Source: Streptomyces olivaceoviridis | Lineage (GTDB): Bacteria > Actinomycetota > Actinomycetes > Streptomycetales > Streptomycetaceae | Reading direction: 5' to 3' | Assembly: GCF_014650115.1 (NCBI RefSeq) | Contig: NZ_BMUI01000017.1 | Location: 124,001-188,000, forward strand | Length of the DNA stretch: 64,000 nucleotides | Shown: piece by piece, positions 1-8,044 of the stretch | How the letters are laid out: each line of letters begins with the position of its first letter | Numbering within the stretch: position 1 is the stretch's first letter | The notes under the pieces: model-generated | The model's input: the letters and a program-made list of their open reading frames with translations, nothing else | Told to the model about the DNA's origin: nothing | Database searches by the model: none | Translations under genes and position numbers: made by a program

Positions 1-261
1 GTTCGGAGAGGTGGGCAGCCCGGTGCCGATGTCCAGGACCTGGCGGACCCCGCCGCCGACGACGTACCGGACGGCGCGCTGGAGGAAGGCCCGGTTGGCC
101 CGTACACCGATCCGCGCCTCGGGTGCCGCGGCGGCGAGTCGGTCACCGGCCTGCTGGTCCACCTCGTAGTTGTCCTTGCCGCCCAGGAGGTAGTCGTAGA
201 TCCGCGCGGGATGCGGTTTGCTGGTGTCGATGTTCACGGCCTCGACGCCGTCCTGTGTCAC
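1..261 (-). CDS. SAM-dependent methyltransferase, DUF574 type (partial, N-terminal 87 residues)
   Basis: Only the first 87 codons lie in the window; the rest runs off the left edge. The protein reads from a GTG at 261 and contains RIYDYLLGGKDNYEVD, then an acidic/aromatic helix and VLDIGTGLPT, the nucleotide-binding motif I of class I methyltransferases. The R-x-YDY-x-LGGK-x-NY start is the hallmark of the large actinobacterial DUF574 (Methyltransf_19) family, which is very abundant in Streptomyces and mostly of unknown substrate. A GAGGAG Shine-Dalgarno sequence sits about 6 bases upstream of the GTG and fixes the start. It is transcribed leftwards, away from the SDR gene. Family is confident, substrate unknown. 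Confidence 0.85.
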   Translation of the reverse strand, partial: MTQDGVEAVNIDTSKPHPARIYDYLLGGKDNYEVDQQAGDRLAAAAPEARIGVRANRAFLQRAVRYVVGGGVRQVLDIGTGLPTSPN

Positions 262-788
262 GCTGAGCTCCTCTCGACGGCCGTCACGGCCTCGGTCCGC
301 ACACGGCCGGGCACAGCTTCCCACATCACCATGCAACTTCCGTCGCCGCGTCGGGAGTTCCCGCAGGTCGCCGACGTCGTGCGGCGACAGGGCCGCGCGT
401 GCCGAAACCGCGCCGTCCGCGCGTCGCCTCACCCGGCCGGACCCTTCCGGCTGGCCCGCACGGGCCCGGCGCCGCAGGGTCGGAAGCAGGATCGGGATCC
501 GGACACCTCCGCCGAGGACGGATCCCACGGACCGGCACGTCACCTGGCCGCATGGCGGTGGCGGGCCGACCGGCGGGAGCGGGGAACGGCGAATCCATGC
601 GCTCGGGCCGTTCCCCGCCCCGCCGGACACCGCCCGCTCACACCGCCCGCTCACACCGCCCGCTCACACCGCCCGCTCACAGCGCCGGCTCACGGCCGCC
701 CGCTCACGCCGCACCGGGCAGCGCGGCGTCTCCGCCCGCCCGTCCTCGACGATCGCGCTCCCGCGCACCCCGGCGGGCTTGCCACGGG
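262..788. other. Non-coding spacer between divergent genes
   Basis: This is the longest stretch without a credible gene. Open frames here on both strands are Arg/Pro-rich with poor codon bias and no family resemblance, so they are rejected. It must hold the promoter of the leftward methyltransferase and at its right end the control region of the SDR gene. The only structure seen is the 13-bp tandem array at 630-708. No RNA gene or terminator with a T tract was found. Confidence 0.6.
630..708. repeat. 13-bp tandem repeat array
   Basis: Four perfect tandem copies of a 13-base unit (ccgcccgctcaca) run 630-681, followed by two degenerate copies to about 708. There are no spacers between units, so this is a simple minisatellite rather than a CRISPR. 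It lies about 110 bases upstream of the SDR operators. Function unknown; slippage between copies could vary its length between strains. Confidence 0.85.
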
Positions 789-802
789 AAACCGATCGGT
801 TT
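789..802. promoter_or_regulatory. Palindromic operator 1 upstream of SDR gene
   Basis: A perfect 14-bp palindrome (aaaccgatcggttt) centred between 795 and 796. Size and symmetry fit a TetR-family operator. A second, nearly identical site follows 25 bases downstream. The cognate regulator is not adjacent. Confidence 0.6.
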
Positions 803-811
803 ACGGTGAGG

Positions 812-829
812 GGAAACAGATCGGTTTCC
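812..829. promoter_or_regulatory. Palindromic operator 2 upstream of SDR gene
   Basis: An 18-bp palindrome (ggaaacagatcggtttcc) with one mismatched pair, sharing AAAC-x-GATC-x-GTTT with site 1. It ends 5 bases before the GAGGAG ribosome-binding site of the SDR gene, so a bound repressor would block transcription or initiation directly. Confidence 0.6.
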
Positions 830-845
830 GAATGAGGAGATGGAC

Positions 846-1550
846 ATGACGTCGATCAAGAACTCTGTCGCGCTGGTCACCGGCGGCAGCCGCGGTCTGG
901 GCAAGGCGCTGGTGGAGGAGCTGTACGCCCGTGGCGCCGCCAAGGTGTACGCCACGGCCCGCGACCCGCGCAGCGTCACGCACCCCGACGCCGTGCCCCT
1001 CGCGCTGGAGGTCACCGACCCCGCGTCCGTCGCCGCCGCGGCGGCGCAGGCCCAGGACGTCACCGTCCTGATCAACAACGCCGGCATCTCGGTCGGCGCG
1101 CACTCCTTCCTGGACGCCGCGGTGGAGGACGTACGCCGGGAGTTCGAGACCAACTTCTACGGACCGCTGCTCGTCACCCGTGCCTTCGTGCCGGTCGTCG
1201 AGCGCAACGGCGGCGGGCACCTCCTCAACGTCCACTCCGTCCTGTCCTGGATCGGCGTCGCCGGCTCGTACAGCGCCACCAAGGCGGCCCTGTGGCAGCA
1301 GACCAACTCGCTCCGCCTGGAGCTGGGTGCCCGCGGCATCGGGGTCACCGGCCTGCACGTCGGCTACGTCGACACCGACATGGCGGCGCACGTGGACGGG
1401 CCCAAGTCCGCCCCCCGGGACGTCGCCGCGCTCGCCCTCGACGGCGTGGAGGCCGGGGCGTACGAGGTGCTGGCGGACGACATCAGCCGCCAGGTCAAGG
1501 CGGGCCTCTCCGGGGACCTGACCGCGCTGTACCCGCAGCTGTCGGCCTAG
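846..1550 (+). CDS. SDR family NAD(P)-dependent oxidoreductase
   Basis: A 234-residue classical short-chain dehydrogenase/reductase, probably cytosolic and NADP(H)-dependent, acting on an unidentified alcohol or carbonyl. Visible motifs are the cofactor loop TGGSRGLG near residues 9-16, NNAG near residue 75, and the catalytic S...YSATK tetrad around residues 131-147. At this length it is complete for a minimal SDR. ATG 846 is preferred over ATG 840, because GAGGAG at 834-839 abuts the first but lies 6 bases before the second. Two TetR-type palindromes (789-829) sit directly upstream, so it is probably a repressor-controlled stress or detoxification enzyme. The regulator is not next door and may be encoded elsewhere. 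Confidence 0.9.
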   Translation: MTSIKNSVALVTGGSRGLGKALVEELYARGAAKVYATARDPRSVTHPDAVPLALEVTDPASVAAAAAQAQDVTVLINNAGISVGAHSFLDAAVEDVRREFETNFYGPLLVTRAFVPVVERNGGGHLLNVHSVLSWIGVAGSYSATKAALWQQTNSLRLELGARGIGVTGLHVGYVDTDMAAHVDGPKSAPRDVAALALDGVEAGAYEVLADDISRQVKAGLSGDLTALYPQLSA

Positions 1551-1758
1551 TCCCCAGCCGTCAGCCCCGGGCCGTCTCCCCCCACGGTCCGGGCCGGCCG
1601 CCGGCGCCGTCACCCGCACGGGGCCGGCCGGCCCGCATCCCGGCGTGGTCGTGGCCCGTCCCGGGGCCCGGGGCCGTTGTCAGTGGCTGCCCTTACGGTG
1701 AGAAGCAGTTGAGGACCTGCTGGAACGGCCGCGGGTCCGTCTGGGGGAGGGGTGTGCC

Positions 1759-3210
1759 ATGTCCACGGCGTCCGCGGTGTCGACGACGTACCTGGAGCTG
1801 TCGCAGGAGGGCGACGGCGCCCACAAGTTCTACGAAGTCACCGTCGACGGACAGGTGGTGACGGTGCGGTACGGCAGGATCGGCGCGGCCGGACAGACGC
1901 AGACGACGACGTTCCCGACCGCGGAGAAGGCGCGGGCCGCCGCCGCGCGGAAGGTGGGGGAGAAGGTCCGCAAGGGATACGCCCCGGCGGTCCAGGGACA
2001 GCGGGCGCCCCGCGCGGTGACCCGCCGCCAGGTGAGCTCCGCGCCGTCCACCGCCCGTGCCGTGGCCCCGGTGCTGTGGCGCTTCCGCACCGGCTCCGCC
2101 GCGTTCGGCATCCATGTCGACGACGACCGCTGCTGGGTGGGCAACCAGGCTGGTGACGTCTACACCCTGGACCACCAGGGCGCCGTCCTGGCCCGGTTCA
2201 GCCTGCCCGACGGGGTGAAGTGCCTGGTCGCGGACGACTTCTGGATCTACGCCGGCTGCGACGACGGAAAGGTCTACGACCTGTCCTCCAAGCTCCCCTT
2301 CGCCGCCTACGACATCGCCGCCGACGTCGACATCTTCTGGCTGGACATCCACGAGGGCGTCCTGGACGTCTCCGACCGGGACGGCCGACTGACCGTCATC
2401 GATCACGAGGACGAGCACCAGTGGTCCCGCCGCGGCCAGGGCGAGCACGCCTGGATGGTCCGCGCCGACGACCGAGCCGTCTACCACGGCCACCACCGGG
2501 GCGTCACCGCCTACGCCCCGGACGGCGGCGGCGAGCTGTGGCACACGCCCACGAAGGGTGGCGTGCTCTTCGGCTGGCAGGAACAGGACGCGGTGTACGC
2601 GGGCACCGCGCACCGCGTGGTCCAGCGGCTGTCGAAGGACACCGGCGCCATCGAGGCGACCTACGCGTGCGACAGCGCGGTGTACTCGTGCGCCACCTCG
2701 CCCGGTGGCCGGTTCGTGTTCGCCGGGGACGCGGCCTCGTCCGTCTACTGCTTCGACCAGGACGGCACACGCCTGTGGAAGCTCGGCACGGGCAGCGGCT
2801 CGGCGCTGTCGATGCAGTACCGCGACGAACGGCTGTACCTGGTCACCACCGACGGTTCCCTGGTGTGCGTCGACGCGAGCGAGGCGGCCGTCTCGGCGGC
2901 GCAGCAGGGCACGGTGCCGGTGGTGCGGGACGTCAAGCTCGCCGCCGCCACGCCGACGTACGCCCCGGCCACGGCGGTCGCCGCGGTGGCCACGGTCGCC
3001 CAGGCGCCCGCGGGCTCGGTGGTGGTCGAGTGCGTCCAGGAGAGCGGCCGAGTGCGCGTGCACGTGGTCTCCGGCGGCTACGACTCCTCCTGGAACGTCC
3101 AGTTCCCGCGTGCGATACGCGAACCCGGCGCACGGTACGTCGTGGACGCCCTGCACCCGGCTGCGGGCGGCTTCTACCGCGTCCGCGGCGACATCCGCCG
3201 CCTGCTCTGA
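1759..3210 (+). CDS. WGR domain protein with C-terminal beta-propeller
   Basis: A 483-residue protein with two parts. Residues about 8-85 form a WGR-type domain; the signature appears as VRYGRIG, Tyr replacing Trp, followed by the typical T...F.T..EA...A...V..K...GY pattern. WGR domains are known from PARP1-3 and bacterial MolR-like proteins, where they bind nucleic acid ends or mediate interaction. From about residue 110 the chain is a series of short beta-strand repeats (GDVYTLD, GKVYDLS, GRLTVID, SSVYCFD, GSLVCVD) like PQQ/WD propeller blades. No signal peptide, so cytosolic. GGGGAGGGG before ATG 1759 supports the start. It converges on peptidase E with only 7 bases between stops. No enzymatic motif was seen; a scaffold or sensor role is inference. 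Confidence 0.85.
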   Translation: MSTASAVSTTYLELSQEGDGAHKFYEVTVDGQVVTVRYGRIGAAGQTQTTTFPTAEKARAAAARKVGEKVRKGYAPAVQGQRAPRAVTRRQVSSAPSTARAVAPVLWRFRTGSAAFGIHVDDDRCWVGNQAGDVYTLDHQGAVLARFSLPDGVKCLVADDFWIYAGCDDGKVYDLSSKLPFAAYDIAADVDIFWLDIHEGVLDVSDRDGRLTVIDHEDEHQWSRRGQGEHAWMVRADDRAVYHGHHRGVTAYAPDGGGELWHTPTKGGVLFGWQEQDAVYAGTAHRVVQRLSKDTGAIEATYACDSAVYSCATSPGGRFVFAGDAASSVYCFDQDGTRLWKLGTGSGSALSMQYRDERLYLVTTDGSLVCVDASEAAVSAAQQGTVPVVRDVKLAAATPTYAPATAVAAVATVAQAPAGSVVVECVQESGRVRVHVVSGGYDSSWNVQFPRAIREPGARYVVDALHPAAGGFYRVRGDIRRLL

Positions 3211-3217
3211 CGCCGGG

Positions 3218-3994
3218 TCACGGCGCCGTGCCGAGCGGGCGACAGGGCACCGGGTGCTCGTCGACGCCTCCGGGCTCACCCGGCGTTCCCGGCTTCCCCG
3301 GCACCCCTGGTCGCAGCGGCTCACCCGGCGCCGCCGGCTCCACCCGGTAGAGCCGTGCCCCCGGCCTCCGGGTCACCGCCTCCGCCAGGCGCCCGTCCGT
3401 GAACAGGGCTGCCACGCCGTCCTCCAGCGCCCAGCCGCCGGGCAGTGTTCCCGCGGCGACGGCTTGCCGGTAGGAGGGGCGGCGGCCCGGTTCGCCGTCG
3501 TAGTGCGGGCACACGGAACCCGGCAGCAGGCCCAGCCCGTCCCGCAGGGAGGCGAGCGGACCGAAGGAGTCCGTGTGCGAGGCGTCGGCCCAGCAGTTGG
3601 CGCCGGCGCTGATCCCGCACAGCAGGGTCCCCCGGTCACAGGCCTCCCGCAGCAGCCGGTCCACCCCGTGCACGCGCCAGACGGCCGGCATGTTCGCGGT
3701 GTTGCCGCCGCCTACGTAGACCACGTCCTGGGCGAGCAGGAACGCGCGCAGCGCGTCGTCGTCCAGCTCGCGCCGGAACAGCGACAGCACGGCGGGCACG
3801 CACGCACGGGAGCGGAACGCGCTGAGGAACCGGTCGACGTACCCGGGCGCGTCGCCGCTCGCCGTGGGCAGGAAGCAGACCCGGGGGCGGGGGTTTCCCG
3901 CACGGGTGAGCAGCCAGTCGTCCAGCGGCCCGTCCTCGTCCGTGGAGAAGCCCCCGCCGAGGAGCACCACACGACGACCGGGAACGAGCGCCAT
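3218..3994 (-). CDS. pepE: Peptidase E (alpha-aspartyl dipeptidase, family S51)
   Basis: A 258-residue cytosolic serine peptidase of family S51, whose members hydrolyse Asp-Xaa dipeptides or, in related subfamilies, cyanophycin dipeptides. The sequence shows the Rossmann-like start VVLLGGGFS, a mid-chain YVGGGNTANM, and the nucleophile elbow CGISAGAN containing the catalytic Ser. The C-terminus has an extra Gly/Pro-rich tail (PGVPGKPGTPGEPGG), which is unusual for the family and probably disordered. Start is ATG 3994, preceded by GAAGGGGGG. A longer frame extends upstream but lacks this codon bias and overlaps glpD on the same strand. It is monocistronic, with glpD ending about 107 bases upstream of its start. 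Confidence 0.88.
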   Translation of the reverse strand: MALVPGRRVVLLGGGFSTDEDGPLDDWLLTRAGNPRPRVCFLPTASGDAPGYVDRFLSAFRSRACVPAVLSLFRRELDDDALRAFLLAQDVVYVGGGNTANMPAVWRVHGVDRLLREACDRGTLLCGISAGANCWADASHTDSFGPLASLRDGLGLLPGSVCPHYDGEPGRRPSYRQAVAAGTLPGGWALEDGVAALFTDGRLAEAVTRRPGARLYRVEPAAPGEPLRPGVPGKPGTPGEPGGVDEHPVPCRPLGTAP

Positions 3995-4100
3995 GGGACG
4001 CCCCCCTTCGCAAGGGCCAGGTGATGTGCCGAACGATGCCGGGGCGGGGGCCCCGGCGCAATCGAATACCGGGCGGGCGAGTGTCCGCCGGGCGCCCGCG

Positions 4101-5681
4101 TCAGGGGTGGACCGCCGCCGCCCTGCCGAGGACGTCCCGGGCGGTGGGGAGCGCCTGGACGCGGTCCTGAGGAACCACGCCGATGCGGGTGCGGCGGTCC
4201 AGGAGGTCGGACTCGTCCAGGGCGCCCTCGTGCCGCACGGCCCAGAGCAGTTCGGCGCGGGTGACGGGATGGCCGGGGAGCACCGGCTCGGCCAGGGCGG
4301 GGTCCCGGGCGGCGAGGGCGTGGACCGCCACGGCCTCGGTGCCGTAGCGGCGGACCAGGCGGCGCGGTGCGGGCAGCGCGCGCAGGCGTGCGGGGGCGGC
4401 GGCGCCGACCAGGGGCAGCGCGGCCGTGGGGGAGGGGGCGGCGCGCAGGCCCCGGGCCCCGGCCGCCGCGTCCACGGCGTCCTGCGCCATCCGCCGGTAG
4501 GTGGTGAGCTTGCCGCCGACGACCGTGGTGACACCGTCGGGCGAGGTCAGCACCGCGTGCCGGCGGGAGATGTCGGACGTACGGGGTGCCCCCGCGGGGT
4601 CCTCGGGGGCGGAGGTGTCCAGCAGCGGGCGCAGTCCGGCGAAGGCACCGACGACCTCGTCCCGGGACACGGGGGTGTCGAGGGCCGAGCCGAGCACGTC
4701 CAGGAGGAAGCCGATGTCGGCCTCGGGGACCTCCGGCACGTCCGGGACGGCGCCGTCGACCGGTTCGTCGGTGAGGCCGACGTAGACCCGGCCGTCCCCC
4801 TGGGGCAGGACCAGCACGAAGCGGTTGGTCTCCCCGGGGATCGGGATGTGCAGTCCGGCCGGCAGGGCGCCGAGCCGTTCCGAGCGCAGGACGAGGTGGG
4901 TGCCGCGGGAGGGCCGTATCCGGATGCCGTCGGTGAGGGCGCCCGCCCACACCCCGGTGGCGTTGATCACGGCGCGGGCCCTGATCTCGCCCTCCTCGCC
5001 GGTGAGTTCGTCGCGGATCCGGGCGCCCGTCCCGGTCAGCTCCAGGGCCCGCACCCGGGTCAGCACCCGGGCGCCGTGCGCGGCGGCCGTCCGGGTCAGG
5101 GCGGTCACCAGCCGGGCGTCGTCGGTCACCTTGCCGTCCCAGGACAGCAGCCCGCCGCGCAGCCCGGCCGCGCGGACCGAGGGGGCGAGGTGCCGGGCCT
5201 CCGTCGCCGAGAGCCGGCGGGGCGCGGGCAGCACCTGGCGCGGGGTCCGGGCGGCCAGCCGCAGCACGTCCCCGGCCCGGAGCCCGGCCCAGGCCAGCGT
5301 GGCCTGGGCCCGGGACACCAGCGGGGTCAGCGGCAGCACGAACGGCTGGGCCGCCACCAGGTGCGGGGCCGTACGGGTCATCAGCACCCCGCGCTCGACC
5401 GCGCTCTCGTGGGCGACGTCGAACTGCGCGGAGGCCAGGTAGCGCAACCCGCCGTGGATGAGCTTGGAACTCCAGCGGGAGGTGCCGAAGGCCAGGTCGT
5501 GGGCGTCCACCGCGACGACGTCCAGCCCGCGGGCCGCCGCGTCCAGCGCGGCCCCGGCGCCCGTGGCGCCCAGCCCGACGACCAGGACGTCGGCCGTCCG
5601 GCCGTCCGCGGCCTCGGCCAGTTCCCGGCCGCGCCGGTGTGCGCTCAGGGACGAGCCGGGCGCGGCCTCGGTGTGGCTCAT
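4101..5681 (-). CDS. glpD: FAD-dependent glycerol-3-phosphate dehydrogenase
   Basis: A 526-residue flavoprotein oxidising sn-glycerol-3-phosphate to dihydroxyacetone phosphate and passing electrons to membrane quinone. The N-terminal dinucleotide fold has VVGLGATGAG near residues 34-43 and the family segment SRWSSKLIHGGLRYL near residue 70. The mid-region carries INATGVWA, and the C-terminal half has GGKLTTYR, both typical of GlpD/GlpA. Length is normal. Its ATG overlaps the stop of the upstream tetR gene by 4 bases (ATGA), so the two are translationally coupled. The divergent pair across the promoter encodes a DHAP-ether-lipid-type flavoenzyme and a lipid kinase, so this copy may feed DHAP into lipid synthesis rather than only serving glycerol catabolism (inference). 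Confidence 0.93.
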   Translation of the reverse strand: MSHTEAAPGSSLSAHRRGRELAEAADGRTADVLVVGLGATGAGAALDAAARGLDVVAVDAHDLAFGTSRWSSKLIHGGLRYLASAQFDVAHESAVERGVLMTRTAPHLVAAQPFVLPLTPLVSRAQATLAWAGLRAGDVLRLAARTPRQVLPAPRRLSATEARHLAPSVRAAGLRGGLLSWDGKVTDDARLVTALTRTAAAHGARVLTRVRALELTGTGARIRDELTGEEGEIRARAVINATGVWAGALTDGIRIRPSRGTHLVLRSERLGALPAGLHIPIPGETNRFVLVLPQGDGRVYVGLTDEPVDGAVPDVPEVPEADIGFLLDVLGSALDTPVSRDEVVGAFAGLRPLLDTSAPEDPAGAPRTSDISRRHAVLTSPDGVTTVVGGKLTTYRRMAQDAVDAAAGARGLRAAPSPTAALPLVGAAAPARLRALPAPRRLVRRYGTEAVAVHALAARDPALAEPVLPGHPVTRAELLWAVRHEGALDESDLLDRRTRIGVVPQDRVQALPTARDVLGRAAAVHP

Positions 5682-6289
5682 GGCGTCAGGGTCCTCTCCA
5701 GGAGGGTGCGCAGCTCACCGAGGAGGGCGGCGGAGTCCAGCTCCGGATCGTCCTCGTCGGTCATCGTGCGCAGGGACAGGGCGAAGGACTGCACGGTCAA
5801 CAGCAGGACGCGCGCCTGCCGTTCGGTGTGGCCGGGCCGTACGGACCCGTCCGCGTGGCCCTCGCGCAGCGCGTCGGCCAGCAGCGCCAGCAGCGCCTCC
5901 TGGCTCGCGCCGCGACGGTCGAGCACGTACGGCAGGAGCAGTTCCGGATCGACGTCGACGATCTTGCGGAAGAGGGGGTGCGCGCGGAACGCCTCGACCC
6001 CGGCCACCAGTCCGTCCACGACCCGGGTGCGCGTGGGCGTACCGGGCGCGGGCTCCGGTATGGCCCGGGTGGCCACGTCGATCCACTCCCGGGTCATCAG
6101 ATCGCCCACCAGGCCGCGCAGGTCCGGCCAGCGCCGGTACAGCGTCATCCGGGAGACACCGGCGCGGCGGGCCACGTCGGCGAGCGTGGTGCGCCGTACG
6201 CCGACGGCCAGCACGCAGTCGCGTACCGCGTCGAGGACGTGATCGTTGTCCGAGCCGCTGCCCGAACCGTTGTGACGAATGGGCGTCAT
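5678..6289 (-). CDS. TetR/AcrR family transcriptional regulator
   Basis: A 203-residue one-component repressor. The N-terminal helix-turn-helix reads TTLADVARRAGVSRMTLYRRW near residues 37-57, followed by a divergent all-helical ligand domain. It is the first gene of a two-gene operon with glpD (4-base overlap) and diverges from the AGPS-like/lipid kinase operon. An imperfect palindrome lies between 6292 and 6304, directly against its start codon, and is the obvious autoregulatory site; both operons may be controlled from the 128-base spacer. No Shine-Dalgarno sequence is visible before ATG 6289. A TACACT hexamer 7 bases upstream suggests a leaderless transcript. A fatty or ether-lipid-related ligand is plausible but not shown. 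Confidence 0.92.
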   Translation of the reverse strand: MTPIRHNGSGSGSDNDHVLDAVRDCVLAVGVRRTTLADVARRAGVSRMTLYRRWPDLRGLVGDLMTREWIDVATRAIPEPAPGTPTRTRVVDGLVAGVEAFRAHPLFRKIVDVDPELLLPYVLDRRGASQEALLALLADALREGHADGSVRPGHTERQARVLLLTVQSFALSLRTMTDEDDPELDSAALLGELRTLLERTLTP

Positions 6290-6291
6290 GT

Positions 6292-6304
6292 GTCACAGTG
6301 TAAC
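6292..6304. promoter_or_regulatory. Palindromic operator overlapping the tetR-glpD promoter
   Basis: A 13-bp palindrome (gtcacagtgtaac) with a single mismatched pair, 3 bases upstream of the tetR start. Read on the minus strand it contains TACACT, a good -10 hexamer, whose expected start point coincides with the A of the ATG. Repressor binding here would cover both -10 and start codon. Confidence 0.6.
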
Positions 6305-6417
6305 GCCCCGGGGCCCGGACGGAAGCGGCCAGGCCCCGGGGACGGCCCCGAGCCGCGCGGACCGAGCCCCCGACCACCACCCCGACCAGCGCACCCACCT
6401 GTGAGGACGACCGTTCA

Positions 6418-8010
6418 ATGGACATGCTGTGGAACGGCTGGGGCGACCCGGCCAAGGCGGCGCCGCTGCCCGACTCGGTGACCGGGCTGCTGCGCGACCT
6501 GCTCGGCGTCAAGCCGCGCAGCACGCCCGCGCTCGGCCTGGAGGACATCCGCCTGCCCGCCCCCACCGTGGGCCCCGCCGCCCTGAAGGCGCTCGCCGCG
6601 GCCGTCGGCGGCGAGGAACACGTGCGCACGGACACGGAGAGCCGCATCCGGCACACCCGCGGCAAGTCCACCCCGGACCTGCTGCGCATCCGCGAGGGCG
6701 ACGTCGCCGACGTCCCGCAGGCCGTCGTCCTGCCCGCCGGCCACGGCCAGGTGCTCGCGGTCCTGCGCGCCTGCGCCGCGCACGGCCTGGCCGTCGTGCC
6801 CTTCGGCGGCGGCACCTCGGTGGTGGGCGGACTCGCCCCGCAGCGCAGCGCGTTCGTCGCCCTGGACCTGCGCCGCATGAACGGCCTGCTCGACCTGGAC
6901 CCCGTCTCGCGCACCGCCGTCCTCCAGCCCGGCCTGCGCGCCCCCGAGGCCGAGGCCCTGCTCGCCGGGCACGGCTTCACCCTCGGCCACTTCCCGCAGT
7001 CCTTCGAATGGGCCACCATCGGCGGCTTCGCGGCGGCCCGCTCCAGCGGACAGGCGTCCGCCGGATACGGCCGCTTCGACGAGATGGTGCTCGGCCTCAC
7101 CCTCGCCACCCCCGAGGGCACCATCGAGACCGGCCGCGCCCCCCGCTCCGCCGCCGGACCGGACCTGCGCCAGCTCATCCTCGGCTCCGAGGGCGCCTTC
7201 GGCGTCATCACCTCCGTCACCGTACGGATCCGCCCCCTGCCCGAGACGCGGCTGTACGAGGGCTGGCGGTTCGGCTCCTTCGAGGAGGGCGCCACCGCAC
7301 TGCGCCGGCTCGCCCAGGACGGACCCCGGCCGACCGTGCTGCGCCTGTCCGACGAGACCGAGACACTCGTCGGCCTCGCCCAGCCCGACGCCATCGGCGC
7401 CGGTTCGGCACCGGGCGACGCCGGATGCCTGGCGATCACCGGATACGAGGGGACGGCCGAGGACACCGCGCACCGCCGCGAACGGGCGGCGGCCGTGCTG
7501 ACGGACTGCGGTGGCACCCCGGCCGGCGCCGAACCCGGCGAACGCTGGGCGCACGGCCGCTACTCCGCGCCCTACCTGCGCGACGCCCTGCTCGACGTCG
7601 GCGCCTTCGCCGAGACGCTGGAGACCGCGGCCTTCTGGTCCCGCGTCCCCGACCTCTACACGGCCGTCCGCACGGCGCTCACCGACACCCTCACCCAGGC
7701 CGGCACCCCGCCCCTGGTGATGTGTCACATCTCCCACGTCTACGAGAACGGCGCCTCGCTGTACTTCACCGTCGTCAGCGCCCAGGGCGAGGACCCGGTG
7801 GCCCACTGGACGCCCGCCAAGCACGCGGCCAACGAAGCCGTGCTCGCCGCCGGCGGCACCATCTCCCACCACCACGGGGTCGGCACCGACCACCGCGACT
7901 GGTACGTCCGCGAGGCCGGCCCGCTCGGCGTCTCGGCCCTGCGCGCCGTCAAGCGCCGCCTGGACCCCGAGGGGCTCCTCAACCCCGGCGTCCTGCTGCC
8001 CACCGACTGA
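6418..8010 (+). CDS. FAD-binding oxidase, alkylglycerone-phosphate synthase-like
   Basis: A 530-residue member of the VAO/PCMH flavoprotein superfamily. The FAD-binding half has PFGGGTSVVGG near residues 127-137 and ATIGGFAAARSSGQ near residue 199. The C-terminal half carries SHHHGVGTDH near residue 482, the triple-His motif typical of alkyldihydroxyacetonephosphate synthase (AGPS), and ends with the usual LDPEGLLNPG. True AGPS swaps the acyl group of acyl-DHAP for a fatty alcohol to make ether lipids; bacterial relatives are often annotated only as FAD-binding oxidase. Neighbouring glpD (makes DHAP) and a lipid kinase support a glycerolipid substrate, but this is inference. It heads a two-gene operon; the lipid kinase follows after 34 bases. 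ATG 6424 is an alternative start. Confidence 0.88.
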   Translation: MDMLWNGWGDPAKAAPLPDSVTGLLRDLLGVKPRSTPALGLEDIRLPAPTVGPAALKALAAAVGGEEHVRTDTESRIRHTRGKSTPDLLRIREGDVADVPQAVVLPAGHGQVLAVLRACAAHGLAVVPFGGGTSVVGGLAPQRSAFVALDLRRMNGLLDLDPVSRTAVLQPGLRAPEAEALLAGHGFTLGHFPQSFEWATIGGFAAARSSGQASAGYGRFDEMVLGLTLATPEGTIETGRAPRSAAGPDLRQLILGSEGAFGVITSVTVRIRPLPETRLYEGWRFGSFEEGATALRRLAQDGPRPTVLRLSDETETLVGLAQPDAIGAGSAPGDAGCLAITGYEGTAEDTAHRRERAAAVLTDCGGTPAGAEPGERWAHGRYSAPYLRDALLDVGAFAETLETAAFWSRVPDLYTAVRTALTDTLTQAGTPPLVMCHISHVYENGASLYFTVVSAQGEDPVAHWTPAKHAANEAVLAAGGTISHHHGVGTDHRDWYVREAGPLGVSALRAVKRRLDPEGLLNPGVLLPTD

Positions 8011-8044
8011 CCCGACCCGACCGCCTGCCTCGAAAGGCCCATCG

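Noticed and set aside
630..708. CRISPR-like array
   Set aside because: Units are 13 bases with no spacers and no cas genes in the window.
3864..6242. 792-residue plus-strand open frame opposite glpD and tetR
   Set aside because: Gly/Arg-rich shadow; GlpD and TetR are certain on the other strand.
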